A stretch of 64,000 nt of DNA. It comes from Dendrobium chrysotoxum (lineage: Eukaryota; Streptophyta; Magnoliopsida; Asparagales; Orchidaceae). Where the stretch lies: positions 50,797,941 through 50,861,940 of the forward strand of contig CM034297.1 of assembly GCA_019925795.1 (NCBI GenBank), written 5' to 3'. Shown here one piece after another: positions 12,922 through 22,765 of the stretch (position 1 is the stretch's first letter; each line of letters starts with the position of its first letter). Position numbers and translations under genes: made by a program. The notes below the pieces were generated by a model. That model did no database searches, was not told where the DNA came from, and was given only the letters and a program-made list of their open reading frames with translations.

Positions 12922-13668
12922 TAGGGGTGTCAATCTTTGACACGACCCAAAAACCCGACCCGAACCCGACCCGAAAAATCCGGGTTCGGGTCAACCCGTT
13001 TGTTAAACGGGTCGGGTTCGGGTTCAGATTTCTGACCCGTTTGAAAAACGGGTCGGGTCCGAGTTGACCCGACAACCCGCGGGTCGACCCGTTTAACCCG
13101 GATCCCGCTAGACTTAACCCGGTTTCGGCCCAATCTCGCGACTAGCGAGCTGAGACTTCGCCCAATCGCCCGCAGCCCCGCACTCGCGAATCCTGGTCCC
13201 GCACTCCCGCGAACGACTCCCGGACTCCGCCCGCACTCGCAGAGTCGCGATCCTCGCGGACGCGGACCAGCTGGCTTCGCCCGCACTCGCGGATCGCGGT
13301 CCCGCACTCGGCACTCCCGCCTCACGAACGACTCCGCGTCTTCGCCCCCACAGCCGCACTTGCAGAGTCGCTGGTTCGCCCAATCGCCAGCACTCGGACT
13401 CCGCCCAGGCGCGGAGGCGCCCACACTTACAATCCTGCCCGCGCTCAGCGCTCGCGACTCGGACTGACGGACTCCGCCCTCGCTGCTTCAGCGGTTCAGC
13501 CACTAAACGGGTCGGGTCGGGTCAACCCGGCAACCCGCGCGGGTCGGGTCCGGGTTGAAATGTCCGACCCGTTTGTAAAAACGGGTTGGGTTCGGGTTGA
13601 CCCGTTTAGATCCGGGTCAACTCGGGTTCGACCCGAACCCGACCCGTCGACCCGAATTGACACCCCTA
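12922..13668. mobile_element. Non-autonomous hAT element, GC-rich, perfect 8-bp duplication
   Basis: The ends are TAGGGGTGTCAAT and its inverted form ATTGACACCCCTA. The 8-bp sequence agatttgc flanks both sides (12914-12921 and 13669-13676), which is diagnostic of hAT transposition. The outer parts are repeats of CGGGTCGGGT/ACCCGACCC. The centre (about 13090-13500) is strongly GC-rich with repeated CCCGCACTCGCG-like units, in sharp contrast to the AT-rich host. No transposase is present. The long reading frames inside are composition artefacts. Confidence 0.9.
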
Positions 13669-14540
13669 AGATTTGCACTAGATTAGCTAGATTCATGCTA
13701 CTATGTTTAGTGCCTACTTTAAACTTAGGTTCTGAGACAGGTTCAGACTATAAGACCTCAACCCTCTGAGAATTGAATCTCAATCTTCTAATAAAATTAA
13801 CAATTCAAATTAAATCGCTTCAATCCAAAATTTAAACCCAACATATAGGATAGGTTAGGGGTGCTTCTGACATATTTTAGAATCTCAAAGCACCTCCTTC
13901 CTTTTATCCATTAACCACCAAAAATAAGTGATCAAATTTGATCCAATCCCTGTTGAATTTCCAACCTCGCTTCCTTTGACATCAAGTCTTAAAATCTCAA
14001 AATAAAATTTCTATTCTTTATTTTAATCGAGAGTATTTGTAGAAAATTTAACTTTCTTATGATGTAATTAACTATGAGAGCTTGCGCTCGTAGATTTAAA
14101 AACCCAGATCAATTTTTCAAAATTAAGTTTTTCAAAAAAAATTCAATTAATTCTCTTTAAGAAATTCAAAATTAATGACGATCATTATCATCATATTCGA
14201 GTAATCGATAATAAATGATACTTTCTTCCTCCGGGAAAATATATCATTCGTTGATATGACTTCGAATATGAAATTAACAATATCATATCCAGATCTCGTA
14301 TCTAAATATTTGATCAAACATCATTTTGATCATTCGGGGTCATATGTAATTCTATCCTGAATTTGGCTATAATATTAATGATAGAATTTGTAATTCTAAA
14401 TCTGAACCCATCAGGAAATCCTATTTTCACCTCTCGATGTAGTAAATTATTTTCAATGGATGTTCAATTTTAGAATTAAAATTCAAATATCAATTTTAAA
14501 CTTTTTCCAAAGAAAATTAACCTTTTTCAAATGTTCAACA

Positions 14541-15625
14541 TTTTTCAATCAATTTAGATTATACAAAGCATGAAATTCATCTTACGGCCCTTCTAAATCA
14601 TCCTCATCCCCCCACAGGGAGAGGAAATGGACCCATCAAGCCCATTAGTATGGTCCACACAATTACCCTTCAAATTAACCATCAATTGAGCTTTCAAAGC
14701 ATTGTTAGAAATAAGAGAGACCGGAACATCTATGAATGGCACAATTGACAAAACCGGTTGCAAGGAAAGCAAAGGTGATTCATTAGAAGCAGCAACCATT
14801 CCATTATAATCAGCAAAATCCCCAATCTGGACAGCACGGCAGCGTCACATCCCCCATGATCCAAAGAAGCATAGTTCACATCAGAATTCGTAATGGCCTC
14901 AACATCATCACCAACATTAGAAGTAAGAGACGCGTTAGGACTAGCTATAAGATTAATCATACAATTGTTAAGATCCATAACATCATTAACACCTTCCACT
15001 GCACCATGGTCGATATCATAATAAATGGTCATAGGAACAACATTAGTCATCTGAGCCCCATCAACCTGAACATGCTCGATATGAATCCCGGTGTCATGAA
15101 CATCATTATCAATATACCCAGCCAAAGCAGTTTACATTAAATTTTCCCTATTAACCACTAATTCAGCAACAGGCGTTAGGGAAATCAAAGTAGGGGTGGG
15201 ATTTTCAGAATTTTTCACAACAGCATTAACATTCCCATCAAAGCTAACAGGTTTATTAACATTAGCAGAAACAAAAATCAGGACAGAGGATGAAGGGGGG
15301 CGACCGTCACCCTTCAAATGTTCTATACATTTACAATGAACAAAAAAGGGAGGAAAAACCTCCAACTCGATATATTGTATATAGTCAAAAATTTCAGGAC
15401 CTAGCCATACTTTGTCAGGATAATTTTTTGTAATGTCAAGCTCAACCAAAACGCATGCCAAAGAAGGACAAGAGCCCACAAAAGTAGCATTATCGTCAAC
15501 TTTTAGAGGTCTTTTGAAACATCGAGCCCAAAGCAGCAGGATACGGGGTGAAAATAAGTGAGGCCGCAAGTTAGGAAAGGAAATCCAAATAGCTATAACA
15601 GAAGATTCCACACCAATAATTTCCT
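14541..15625 (-). pseudogene. LINE ORF1 remnant (DUF4283 / zinc-knuckle type)
   Basis: Two consecutive minus-strand frames (15611-15132 and 15125-14730, with an overlapping one to 14593) cover an ORF1 protein of a plant L1-type LINE. Visible pieces are IWISFPNLRPHLFSPR, the segment PLKVDDNATF...SLACVLVELDITKNYP and VWLGPE, typical of the DUF4283 region. Next comes PPFFVHCKCIEHLKGDG, a CxxC-type zinc-knuckle remnant, and then the low-complexity acidic C-terminal part. Stops and a frameshift break the frame. The fragment lacks the start of ORF1 and has no adjoining reverse transcriptase. It abuts the giant repeat at 14540. Confidence 0.7.
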
Positions 15626-16310
15626 CCTTCCTTAGTTATGAAGGGAAGTAAAGGAGAGTGGGAGAGAAATGGAGAGACAGAGAGATAGATAGTTAGATTT
15701 TGGAGGTCTCACATCTATTTTTAGGAGATGAATCAACAAAAATACTAAGTTTTAATAAGATAAGTACTCTTCACCCTACATCTATTTTTTGTTATGTCAA
15801 TTATTATTTGATTTCTCACATTTTATAAATACAGATTTTGTAAAAAAATTATATATATACACATATACATTTGGTATTTTCTTTTTCTGATTATTCTACA
15901 CATTTTTATGTTAATAATTTTTGTTTTCAATATGTAATTTGTAATGTAAAGGCTAAATTCTCTATGTTGGCAAACATAAGTCTTAAAAATGGTTATCATG
16001 ATAGATTATATGATCATATTATTTAATATTGCATATGTTATTATTAGGCCACATGTCATTTTTAGCTTGCATATCATCCTACTAAATAGGCCTTTGCCTT
16101 GAACATGTCCATATGCACTATACAATACTGTGTATAAGCTCCTTAGCATTTTGAAAATGATTTCAACTAATGTGATATTCTACAATTCCTCTTGAGTAGA
16201 TCCTAATTGGTTACTATATTTATTGGTAGTGCTTCTAATGGTTTAAGCCAAATCCAAATAAAGTGTTTTCGTCTTATGTTATTGTGATTCGATTCAATGC
16301 AGCTTGCATC
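15626..16310. other. AT-rich spacer, no gene seen
   Basis: There is no supportable coding sequence. A purine-rich GAGAGA stretch lies at about 15640-15690 and a short ATATATACACATATACAT run near 15850. Confidence 0.45.
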
Positions 16311-16655
16311 TAAGGATGTCAAAATGGGTTTTCGGGTCAAATTTGAATCCAACCCGAAATTAACTCGATTTCAATTAATCTTATTGAATCCCGACCTGAT
16401 TAGGTAAATAGGTTATAAGCATGGGCTCAAACCCGATCCAACTCTATCCCAACCTAACACGACCCTGTCGACCCAACCCGCTGACCCGGTTGAGTGCCAT
16501 GGGCGAGCTAGCGCAAGAGTCAAGTGGGTGAGCAGCGAGCGGCGAGATGACCACAATGGACCAACACAAGTGGGATTTCAGGTTTACCCTGAGCAAACGG
16601 ATTAGTTTCGGGTAGTTTTCGTGTTTTCCGGTCGACCCGTATCCGCCTCTGTCCC
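16311..16655. mobile_element. Degenerate hAT-like repeat (GGGTC/CCCGA family), one end only
   Basis: It starts TAAGGATGTCAAAATGGG, a decayed form of the TAGGGGTGTCAA terminus seen in the two intact hAT copies. Diverged CGGGTCAAATT, AACCCGA and GACCCG repeats follow. No matching right terminus or target duplication is visible before the bZIP fragment begins, so the right boundary is approximate. Confidence 0.45.
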
Positions 16656-16659
16656 GCCA

Positions 16660-16966
16660 GATGATTCCCAAGCCGTTGGCGCGGTGGCTAATTTTGATGG
16701 GCTTGATGAAGAGCAGCTAATGTCTATGTTCTCCGATGACCCGTAGGCATCCTCGTCAGCTCCGCCTTCTATGGCGCCTTCGACGCCGTCAAATCATAAT
16801 AGCATCAGCAACCATGATAAGCAAACCCGCCTAATTCGACGGAAGTATTGGCATTGTTGCCGCGAGGAGCTTTCGTCGATCGCCTGCGCTCGGCTCTAAG
16901 CGCCGGTAATTGCTAGCTTAAGCAGAGAATTGCTGCTCTTGCGCAAGATAAGATATTTAAGGAAGG
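16660..16966 (+). pseudogene. bZIP34/61-like transcription factor gene fragment
   Basis: One frame reads FDGLDEEQLMSMFSDD and, after an in-frame stop, PSTPSNHNSISNHD. This matches in order the acidic 'F-D-x-x-DEEQ-MSMF' and 'STPSDHNS' parts of plant bZIP34/bZIP61-type factors as I know them. About 90 bases on, in another frame, comes LKQRIAALAQDKIFKE (about 16918-16965), which matches the leucine-zipper end of the same family. It is followed at once by a GT splice donor, as at the known exon end. The basic DNA-binding region between them is missing or replaced. Stops and a frameshift show it is dead. The retained donor argues for a duplicated genomic piece, not a processed copy. Confidence 0.65.
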
Positions 16967-16970
16967 TGAG

Positions 16971-16983
16971 CTCTCTCTCTCTT

Positions 16984-17031
<48 letters not shown>
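16971..17031 (+). repeat. (CT)n microsatellite
   Basis: Two CT runs, separated by a short TTTAAT break, occupy this stretch directly after the splice donor of the bZIP fragment and about 230 bases before the first peroxidase start. Confidence 0.95.
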
Positions 17032-17033
<2 letters not shown>

Positions 17034-17170
17034 AATTTCCGCCATCTATGGAACAAATAGAAATGCGAGGCTTGGTTAACAGCATATCATACGTAAAATA
17101 TGGTATAATTGCAGGTGGGCCATGATTATTTATAGCTCATTCATTCAATATCAACCACTTCTTCAACCTC

Positions 17171-17178
17171 TATATATG
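17171..17178 (+). promoter_or_regulatory. TATA box of first peroxidase gene
   Basis: TATATATG lies 87 bases upstream of the ATG at 17258. A transcription start about 30 bases downstream would leave a 5' leader of roughly 50-60 bases. The second peroxidase has TATATATA at the matching position. Confidence 0.6.
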
Positions 17179-17257
17179 TCGCCACTGCCACACACCAAGG
17201 CCATATCTTCTCAAGCCAAACAAAATTCTTACTGACGCCATTGTTTACAAGTGATCA

Positions 17258-18107
17258 ATGGCATCCTCCCTTCCTCACAGTGCCATTGCTCTGTTTCTTC
17301 TCTTTCCACTTGCTTCTGCTGCTCAGCTCAGCACGAATTTCTATTCATGTTCTTGTCCAAATCTCTTCTCCACTATTAAACCAGTGGTTCAGTCTGCAAT
17401 TTCAAAAGAAAAGCGCATGGGTGCCTCACTTCTTCGCCTCTTCTTCCATGATTGCTTTGTCAACGTACCTATTTCTTCTTATCCGAGCATAAAAATCTTA
17501 ATGGTTAAAACTTATATATAATAAAGCGTTAACCATTTTTTATGAAAATAAATTTGTTCATTAGTGTACCAAAACTAACCATGATCTCTCTTAATGAACT
17601 GCTAATCCTTTCTGTATTTGAAAGATTAGCCTCAAGTTTTATGTTGTTCTGTTTGTTACAGGGTTGTGATGGATCTTTGCTTCTTGATGACACGCCTAAC
17701 TTCACAGGAGAGAAGAATGCAGGTCCGAACAACCAATCTGTGAGGGGGTTTGATGTAATTGACAAGATAAAGGCTGCGGTGGAGAAAGCTTGTCCTGGTG
17801 TGGTCTCTTGTGCTGATATCTTGGCCATCACTGCAAGGGACTCTGTGGTCATTGTAAGTTTCAATGTTGTTATATTTCAATGAATTATGGAGTTTCATAA
17901 GCTTTGATTATTGATAATGGAATATGAATGCTTGATTAAACAAGCTTGGTGGACCAAATTGGAATGTGAAATTAGGCAGAAGAGATGCAAGGACTGCAAG
18001 CCTGAGTGCAGCTAATAATAACATTCCACCACCAACTTCCAACCTTAGTAAGCTCATTTCCTCATTTTCAGCTCAGGGTCTCTCAGCCAAGGAAATGGTT
18101 GCCCTTT

Positions 18108-18160
<53 letters not shown>

Positions 18161-18784
18161 GTATTGAATTTGGCATTGATGGAAAATGTAAATTAATACC
18201 TGTAGTTATTGTATGGATTTCTAAGTCTTGATTATGAAATTCAATCTATATACACAATGCTTTCTCATACAAGCCTGTTTGACATGTCTTACTTTAAATA
18301 AGCTTTGTTTAAAAGAGCATAAGTTCAGTTAGATTTGGTGCTCAATTCCAATCAGTTCTGTAAGAGATCAACTCATACTATTATTATTGATTAAATAGGT
18401 GCCCACACCATAGGACAAGCCAGGTGCACCACTTTCAGGGCCAGGATCTACAACGAGAACAACATCGATAGCTCATTCGATCAATTGAGGAAGAATAACT
18501 GCCCGCAGAGCTCCGGCGACGCTAACCTCGCACCATTAGACCTGCAAACTCCGACGAGCTTCGATAACAACTATTATAAAAATCTTATCAGTCTGAAGGG
18601 TCTACTTCACTCAGACCAGCAGCTCTTCAATAAAGGCTCAACTGACTCCCAGGTGAGGAAATATGCCAAAAAACCCAACAAGTTCAACTCGGATTTCGTC
18701 GCTGCAATCATAAAGATGGGCGACATAAGCCCTCTTACTGGATCCAAGGGTGAGATCAGAAAGAATTGCAGGAAGATCAACTAA
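17258..18784 (+). CDS. Secretory class III peroxidase, gene 1 (four exons)
   Basis: Exons are 17258-17464, 17662-17853, 17945-18110 and 18399-18784, all with GT..AG introns. The 951 bases code for 316 residues. Residues 1-21 form a signal peptide ending ASA, so the protein is secreted. RLFFHDCFVNGCDGS (residues 60-74) carries the distal Arg60 and His64, the conserved disulphide cysteines and the distal calcium ligands. AHTIGQARC holds the proximal haem ligand His191. The C-terminal Cys pairs as in the family. The enzyme oxidises phenolic substrates with hydrogen peroxide, usually in the apoplast. It closely resembles P7/PRX52-type peroxidases. An extra Cys occurs in FYSCSCPN, where the paralogue has Ser. 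Intron 3 opens directly with a CT microsatellite. It is a tandem paralogue of the gene at 24929. Confidence 0.93.
18112..18158 (+). repeat. (CT)n microsatellite at the 5' end of intron 3
   Basis: The donor of intron 3 (TCAG then GTCTCTCT) merges directly into about 46 bases of CT repeat. The reading frame at 17966-18196 that crosses it is exon 3 plus translated repeat. The polypyrimidine run sits at the wrong end of the intron to act as the acceptor tract. Confidence 0.95.
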
Positions 18785-19185
18785 CTGAAGTATGTTTTGG
18801 ATCAAGGCTTTGTGGCTGGTCAATGTGGCATGATAAACTAAAGATTTTTTCAATCAATAACATCTCAAGTTACCAGGTCTTTCAGTATAGGCCTTACTTG
18901 GGGTCATGTTTAATTTATACTAGCATAAATGTTTTATGTCAGCTGTTTGTTTGTGGTGAAATTTTGAATTTGTATGAGCTTGTTCAGGGTTTTGTGACTG
19001 AATTTCTGAAATTGATGGGGGGGGATTCTGAATTTTTTGTTTAACATTTGATGTATTACATGCTTTATCATTATGATGAAATAATATGGTATCATTATGT
19101 TAAAAAAGAATATCATGATAAAATGATTTTAGAGCAAAATGAACAGGACAATCACATCATATCAATATTCTTTATAAGCAATTTT
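18785..19185 (+). other. 3' flank of first peroxidase gene
   Basis: This is an AT-rich untranslated stretch. A weak AATAAC-type poly-A signal lies near 18855, with further AT-rich sequence after it. No other gene is seen. Confidence 0.4.
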
Positions 19186-19645
19186 GGTTGTAAGTCAAGC
19201 CGACTCGCGAGTCGAATCAAATTCGGCTCGATAAATGGCTCATGAGCCGAGCACAATGGGTTAATGAACCAAGCTTGAGCTAGTCTCGACTCGACTCATT
19301 GGCCCGCGAGCTAGTTCGTTTAAAAAATATTTATATAAAATGCTTTTAAAATATATTAGAATTTAGGAGTTCAAGTACAAAGCTATTAAAAATATTTAAA
19401 AATTATATCTTGCTTTATTATATCAAATGATTATTGATTATTTATTATTTATCTTCTAATTTCTTAATTTTTTATAATTTCTTATGAGAATTATTTGAAT
19501 CACAATCATTTCCTCTTTTTAGTTATAAACAAACCAGCTTAAACTCGTATAAATTAGTTCGAGCTCGAGCTCAAACTCGATTGGTTAATCAAGCTCAAGC
19601 TAGGAGTGACTTGAGCTCGGCTCGACTCATTTACACCCGTATAAG
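19186..19645. repeat. Degenerate non-autonomous element of GAGCTCGAGCTC type
   Basis: The left end reads TTGTAAGTCAAGCCGACTCG and the right end CGACTCATTTACACCCGTATAA, roughly inverted to each other. Between them are many diverged GAGCTCGAGCTCAAACTCGA-type repeats around an AT-rich centre. The same type recurs at 47335-48005 and 51960-52393. The ends resemble hAT MITEs, but no target duplication can be made out. Confidence 0.45.
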
Positions 19646-19819
19646 GGACTCAATCATTATAAAAATATTCCTAGCAACCAATGCATCCATGCTAGCATGT
19701 GTCGAAGTTTATTTATAATATCTATGAAATTTCTGTTGATTTTGTTTGTAATATGATTTCTTAATAGTTTCATCTAGCATCCAATCATCATATGACATTT
19801 TCTTAGTGTTAGCACTTAG

Positions 19820-22230
19820 TATAATACATGTTGTTTCAATTATACAATTATTTGAAACATATAACTCTCCAGCATCTAAATTATATCTTCAAATTATTGT
19901 ATAGTTTGATGCTTATGAGCACTTACCTTTTCCTTCCTATGGTACCCTTGCACTTAATAGGCAATGTGCAAGATGTTGCATTAATGGGGGTCTTCATGGC
20001 TTCTTCAACTCAACTTTTGATCATAGGCAAGATTGCCCTCTTTCCTCTTACCTATTTTGTTTTGCTATGGATGTCTTATCTACTATGTTGGATACTTCTA
20101 TCCAAGGTCACTCTTTTTCTGAAATTTTTGTTGTTGGAAATCATTTTAATCATCTTCTATAAGTTGATGGTTTACTTGTGTTTGGCGAGGCAAATTACTT
20201 TGAGGCGTTTTGCTTCTATTTTTGGGCTCCAGGTGAATAATGCTAAAAGTTCTATCATTTTACCTGTAAATTGTAATGTTGTCTCCACATTTCTGAAATT
20301 CTCAACATCCCATTAGCATATAGCTTTCTAACTTGTTTAGGCATTCATGTTAGCTAACAAAGAACTCCTATTGCTATGTTTTAGGCCCTTATGCAGAAAA
20401 TCTACACTCTTCTGGATGGTTGGAAAGCTAAACTGCATTCTTTTACTTGTAGGATTCAATATTTAATATTCACAATTTAGAATACCATAGCTTATATGAT
20501 CTGTGGCTCTATTTTACCTGAAAAATATTACAATTTCTTCGACAAAGTATGTGTAAAATTTCTTTTCTGTGCAGATATAAATTCTAAGAAGTTACAACTT
20601 ATGTCGCGGAAAAATACTTATTTGCTTAAGAATATAGGTGGTCTAGGTTTACCCTCCTCCATTCAATCTTTATAGAATGCTTACACATGCTCCCTCATTC
20701 ACATATTATATAAGAATGATAACTTGATTGCTATTTGGTGTAGAGCCAAATACAAGTCCCCTTGAAAAATGTTAAATATCAATCATACCAAATATTGGGC
20801 TCTTATTATGAAAATTATTATTATAACTAAGAATTGTTATACTTTTCACATTTCTCCTAACAAACACCTCTCTCTTTACTGGGACCCTTGATGTAATGGT
20901 GCATGTTTAGGTGATCTGGTGGATATTTCAACTATTGCTCAAGTTTTCCCCCCTCAAGCCTCTTTAAATGTTCTCACGAGAGCAAATTCCTAAAATCTTC
21001 CCCCTCAATTCCCTCCTCATGTCTAGGTTGCTATAAAAGCCCTATCTATTAAAGATAATTCTTCTACCTTCTTGGCTTGGCAAGGTACATTCCAAGCATC
21101 CCAATTTCAACGAATTTATTCAGATTTTTCATCAAGATTTACTGACTGTGGTCTGGAACAATTATATATGGCACATGCAATATGCTTTGAGATTCTCTTC
21201 CTTTTTATGGTAGGATGTGGTTGGGGGTCTTAAAACAGCTAACAAACTTATTTTACACAATATTAATGTGCCTACCTACTGCAATTTGTGCAATAGCATG
21301 CCTAAAATGACACCCATCTTTTCTTTGAGTGTGATCTTTCATTCTGCTTAATATCTGAGCTTATTCCTAGAATGAGCTCCTTTCTCATGAGGCCAAATTT
21401 GTTGTAGCTTTTTGAGTTCATTTATAATTTGGATAACATTCGGGCTGTGCAAAAAAACTTTTATTTTTTTGTGATTTGTTCCATTATCTATCATTTGTGG
21501 AGGGAAAGAAATTGAAGGAGATATGACTATTCCATTGAAAGCTTATCAACTATTTGTTTTAAAATCAAAAAAACTATGAGGTTGGATGGAAAAGGCAGGA
21601 CAAAGTAATTGGCTTATTATCATGAACTGAGTTTGGCTGCATCTATATTTTCTTGCTTGGATGTTTTTTACAGCCTATGTTTATTTTTTTCTAACAATAT
21701 GGGATTTGGCTTTGGTGGTAGTATGGACAATTTTATGTTATTTTTAGTAGGATTGTTTCCTTCTCTTGTGAATCTTTGACAAGTCTGTTGGTGGACAGGC
21801 TGTTGGAGGCTATGTTATTTCTTTCAGTATCTGAAATTTTTCTTGGCAATGGAGCTGGTTTTCGTGCTATGGTAGATATGTGGTAGCTCCTGTTGTCAAT
21901 AGTGGACAATGATGAATGATGTATATCTTATTCTCCATCCCCCATGGATGGCTGACTTGGCGCGCAACTGATTTTTACTTCTTGGATGGCTATCTCTAGT
22001 AACCATGGGAATTTTTTTTTGATTCAGATGTAGTTTTGACCGTCATGAGTTCTTTTTTTCGTATTTTGGCTTTGCTTAAAAAAAATAAAAAAAGATGCAG
22101 CCTTAGCTTTTTTTATCTCTTGTATAGGTCTTTTGTGAGTTTTGTTACTATTTTTCGTGGCTGCAGTTATCTATTGGCTTTCCTTTTTACACTTGTATTG
22201 TAACTGTCTTTCTCTCTTGTACATAATCTA
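19820..22230 (+). pseudogene. LINE remnant: reverse transcriptase and zf-RVT regions
   Basis: A heavily broken plus-strand LINE ORF2 can be followed through shifting frames. CPLSSYLFCFAMDVLSTMLD (about 20034-20093) is the reverse-transcriptase motif usually seen as QGDPLSPYLF. It is followed by SIQGHSFSEIFVVGNHFNHLL and VDGLLVFGEA, where the catalytic YADD-like box is lost. Further on are LLDGWKAKLHSF, FFDKVCVKFLF and NIGGLGLPSSIQSL (about 20400-20680) of the thumb region. Then come HLFFECDLSF and YHLWRERN (about 21310-21510), typical of the C-terminal zf-RVT region. Several stops and frameshifts make it non-functional. The 5' half is missing. Confidence 0.8.
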
Positions 22231-22243
22231 TAATTTATGTAAT

Positions 22244-22342
22244 CACGAAAATTGCATCATTACATCTCTGGATTTTTTTGGGAAAATTTCCCAAAAAAAA
22301 ATATTATAACCACGAAAATTGCATCATTACATCTCTGGATTT
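22244..22342. repeat. 32-bp direct repeat flanking a palindrome
   Basis: The same 32 bases occur at 22244-22275 and 22311-22342 with no difference. They begin CACGAAAATTGCATC and end TCTCTGGATTT. The 35 bases between them contain TTTTGGGAAAATTTCCCAAA, an almost perfect palindrome. The repeat lies just after the LINE remnant. Confidence 0.8.
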
Positions 22343-22539
22343 GAGAGTTTGGGTAGTGTGCAATTCAAGGAAGTTGAGGAGCTTTAAGAAGGAATCTTTT
22401 GCTAGGGAAAACAATAGTAAGTTTTTTTTTTTCCTAAATGGAAGAAAGTTAGGCCATAATGGAATTCATTTTTGACTCAAGACTTAAACTTATTGGTAAG
22501 GGAGAAAAGTAATTGATTTTTCTAAATCATCATATTTTT

Positions 22540-22764
22540 CGAGTAACCTATCAGATTCAAATACGATCAAAAATGGTCTCTACTCAGATAGAGTCGATTC
22601 AAATTTGATTCAATTATTAAATAAGCTGAAAATCACAACTAAACTTGACTCGATAAATTTAGAACTCAACTTAACATGATATAATAAGCACTTAAGCCAT
22701 GTCTTGTTCGTGTTAAACCAAGATGAACCAGATATGATGACCTGATTTGTACATGCCAACCCTA
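22540..22764 (-). repeat. Degenerate hAT-like repeat end
   Basis: On the minus strand the segment starts TTAGGGTTGGCATGTACAAA, which resembles the TAGGGTTGGCA-type ends of plant hAT MITEs. Diverged GACTCGA/TCGAGT motifs follow inward. The other end is not recognisable. Confidence 0.3.
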
Positions 22765-22765
22765 A

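Larger units (their letters stand above)
6851..14540 (+). mobile_element. Giant LTR-type repeat, copy 1 (probable solo LTR)
   Basis: This non-coding unit starts TGTTGACCTC and ends TTCAACA. It aligns end to end by shared blocks with the copies at 28493-43274 (minus) and 35436-41802 (plus). Shared blocks include the TTGACC-rich 5' part, ACACACCCAATAGGGGTGAA near 10070, the CCTATGAGGCTATT block near 11185, a hairpin at 11639-11770, and GCTGGCTCCCCAATCCAG near 12886. Without the nested hAT element (12922-13668) it is about 6.9 kb. No gag-pol, primer-binding site or internal repeat is seen, so a solo LTR fits best. The flanking 5-mers (gatgt, ttttt) do not match, so no target duplication is visible. 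Confidence 0.6.

Noticed and set aside
12930..13503. Long minus-strand frames of 164 and 129 residues as genes
   Set aside because: They lie wholly in the GC-rich hAT element and translate its tandem CGGGTC and CCCGCACTCGCG repeats. Absence of stops follows from base composition.
17529..17898. Minus-strand frames across peroxidase exon 2
   Set aside because: They mirror the coding strand of a clear peroxidase exon and have no own signature.
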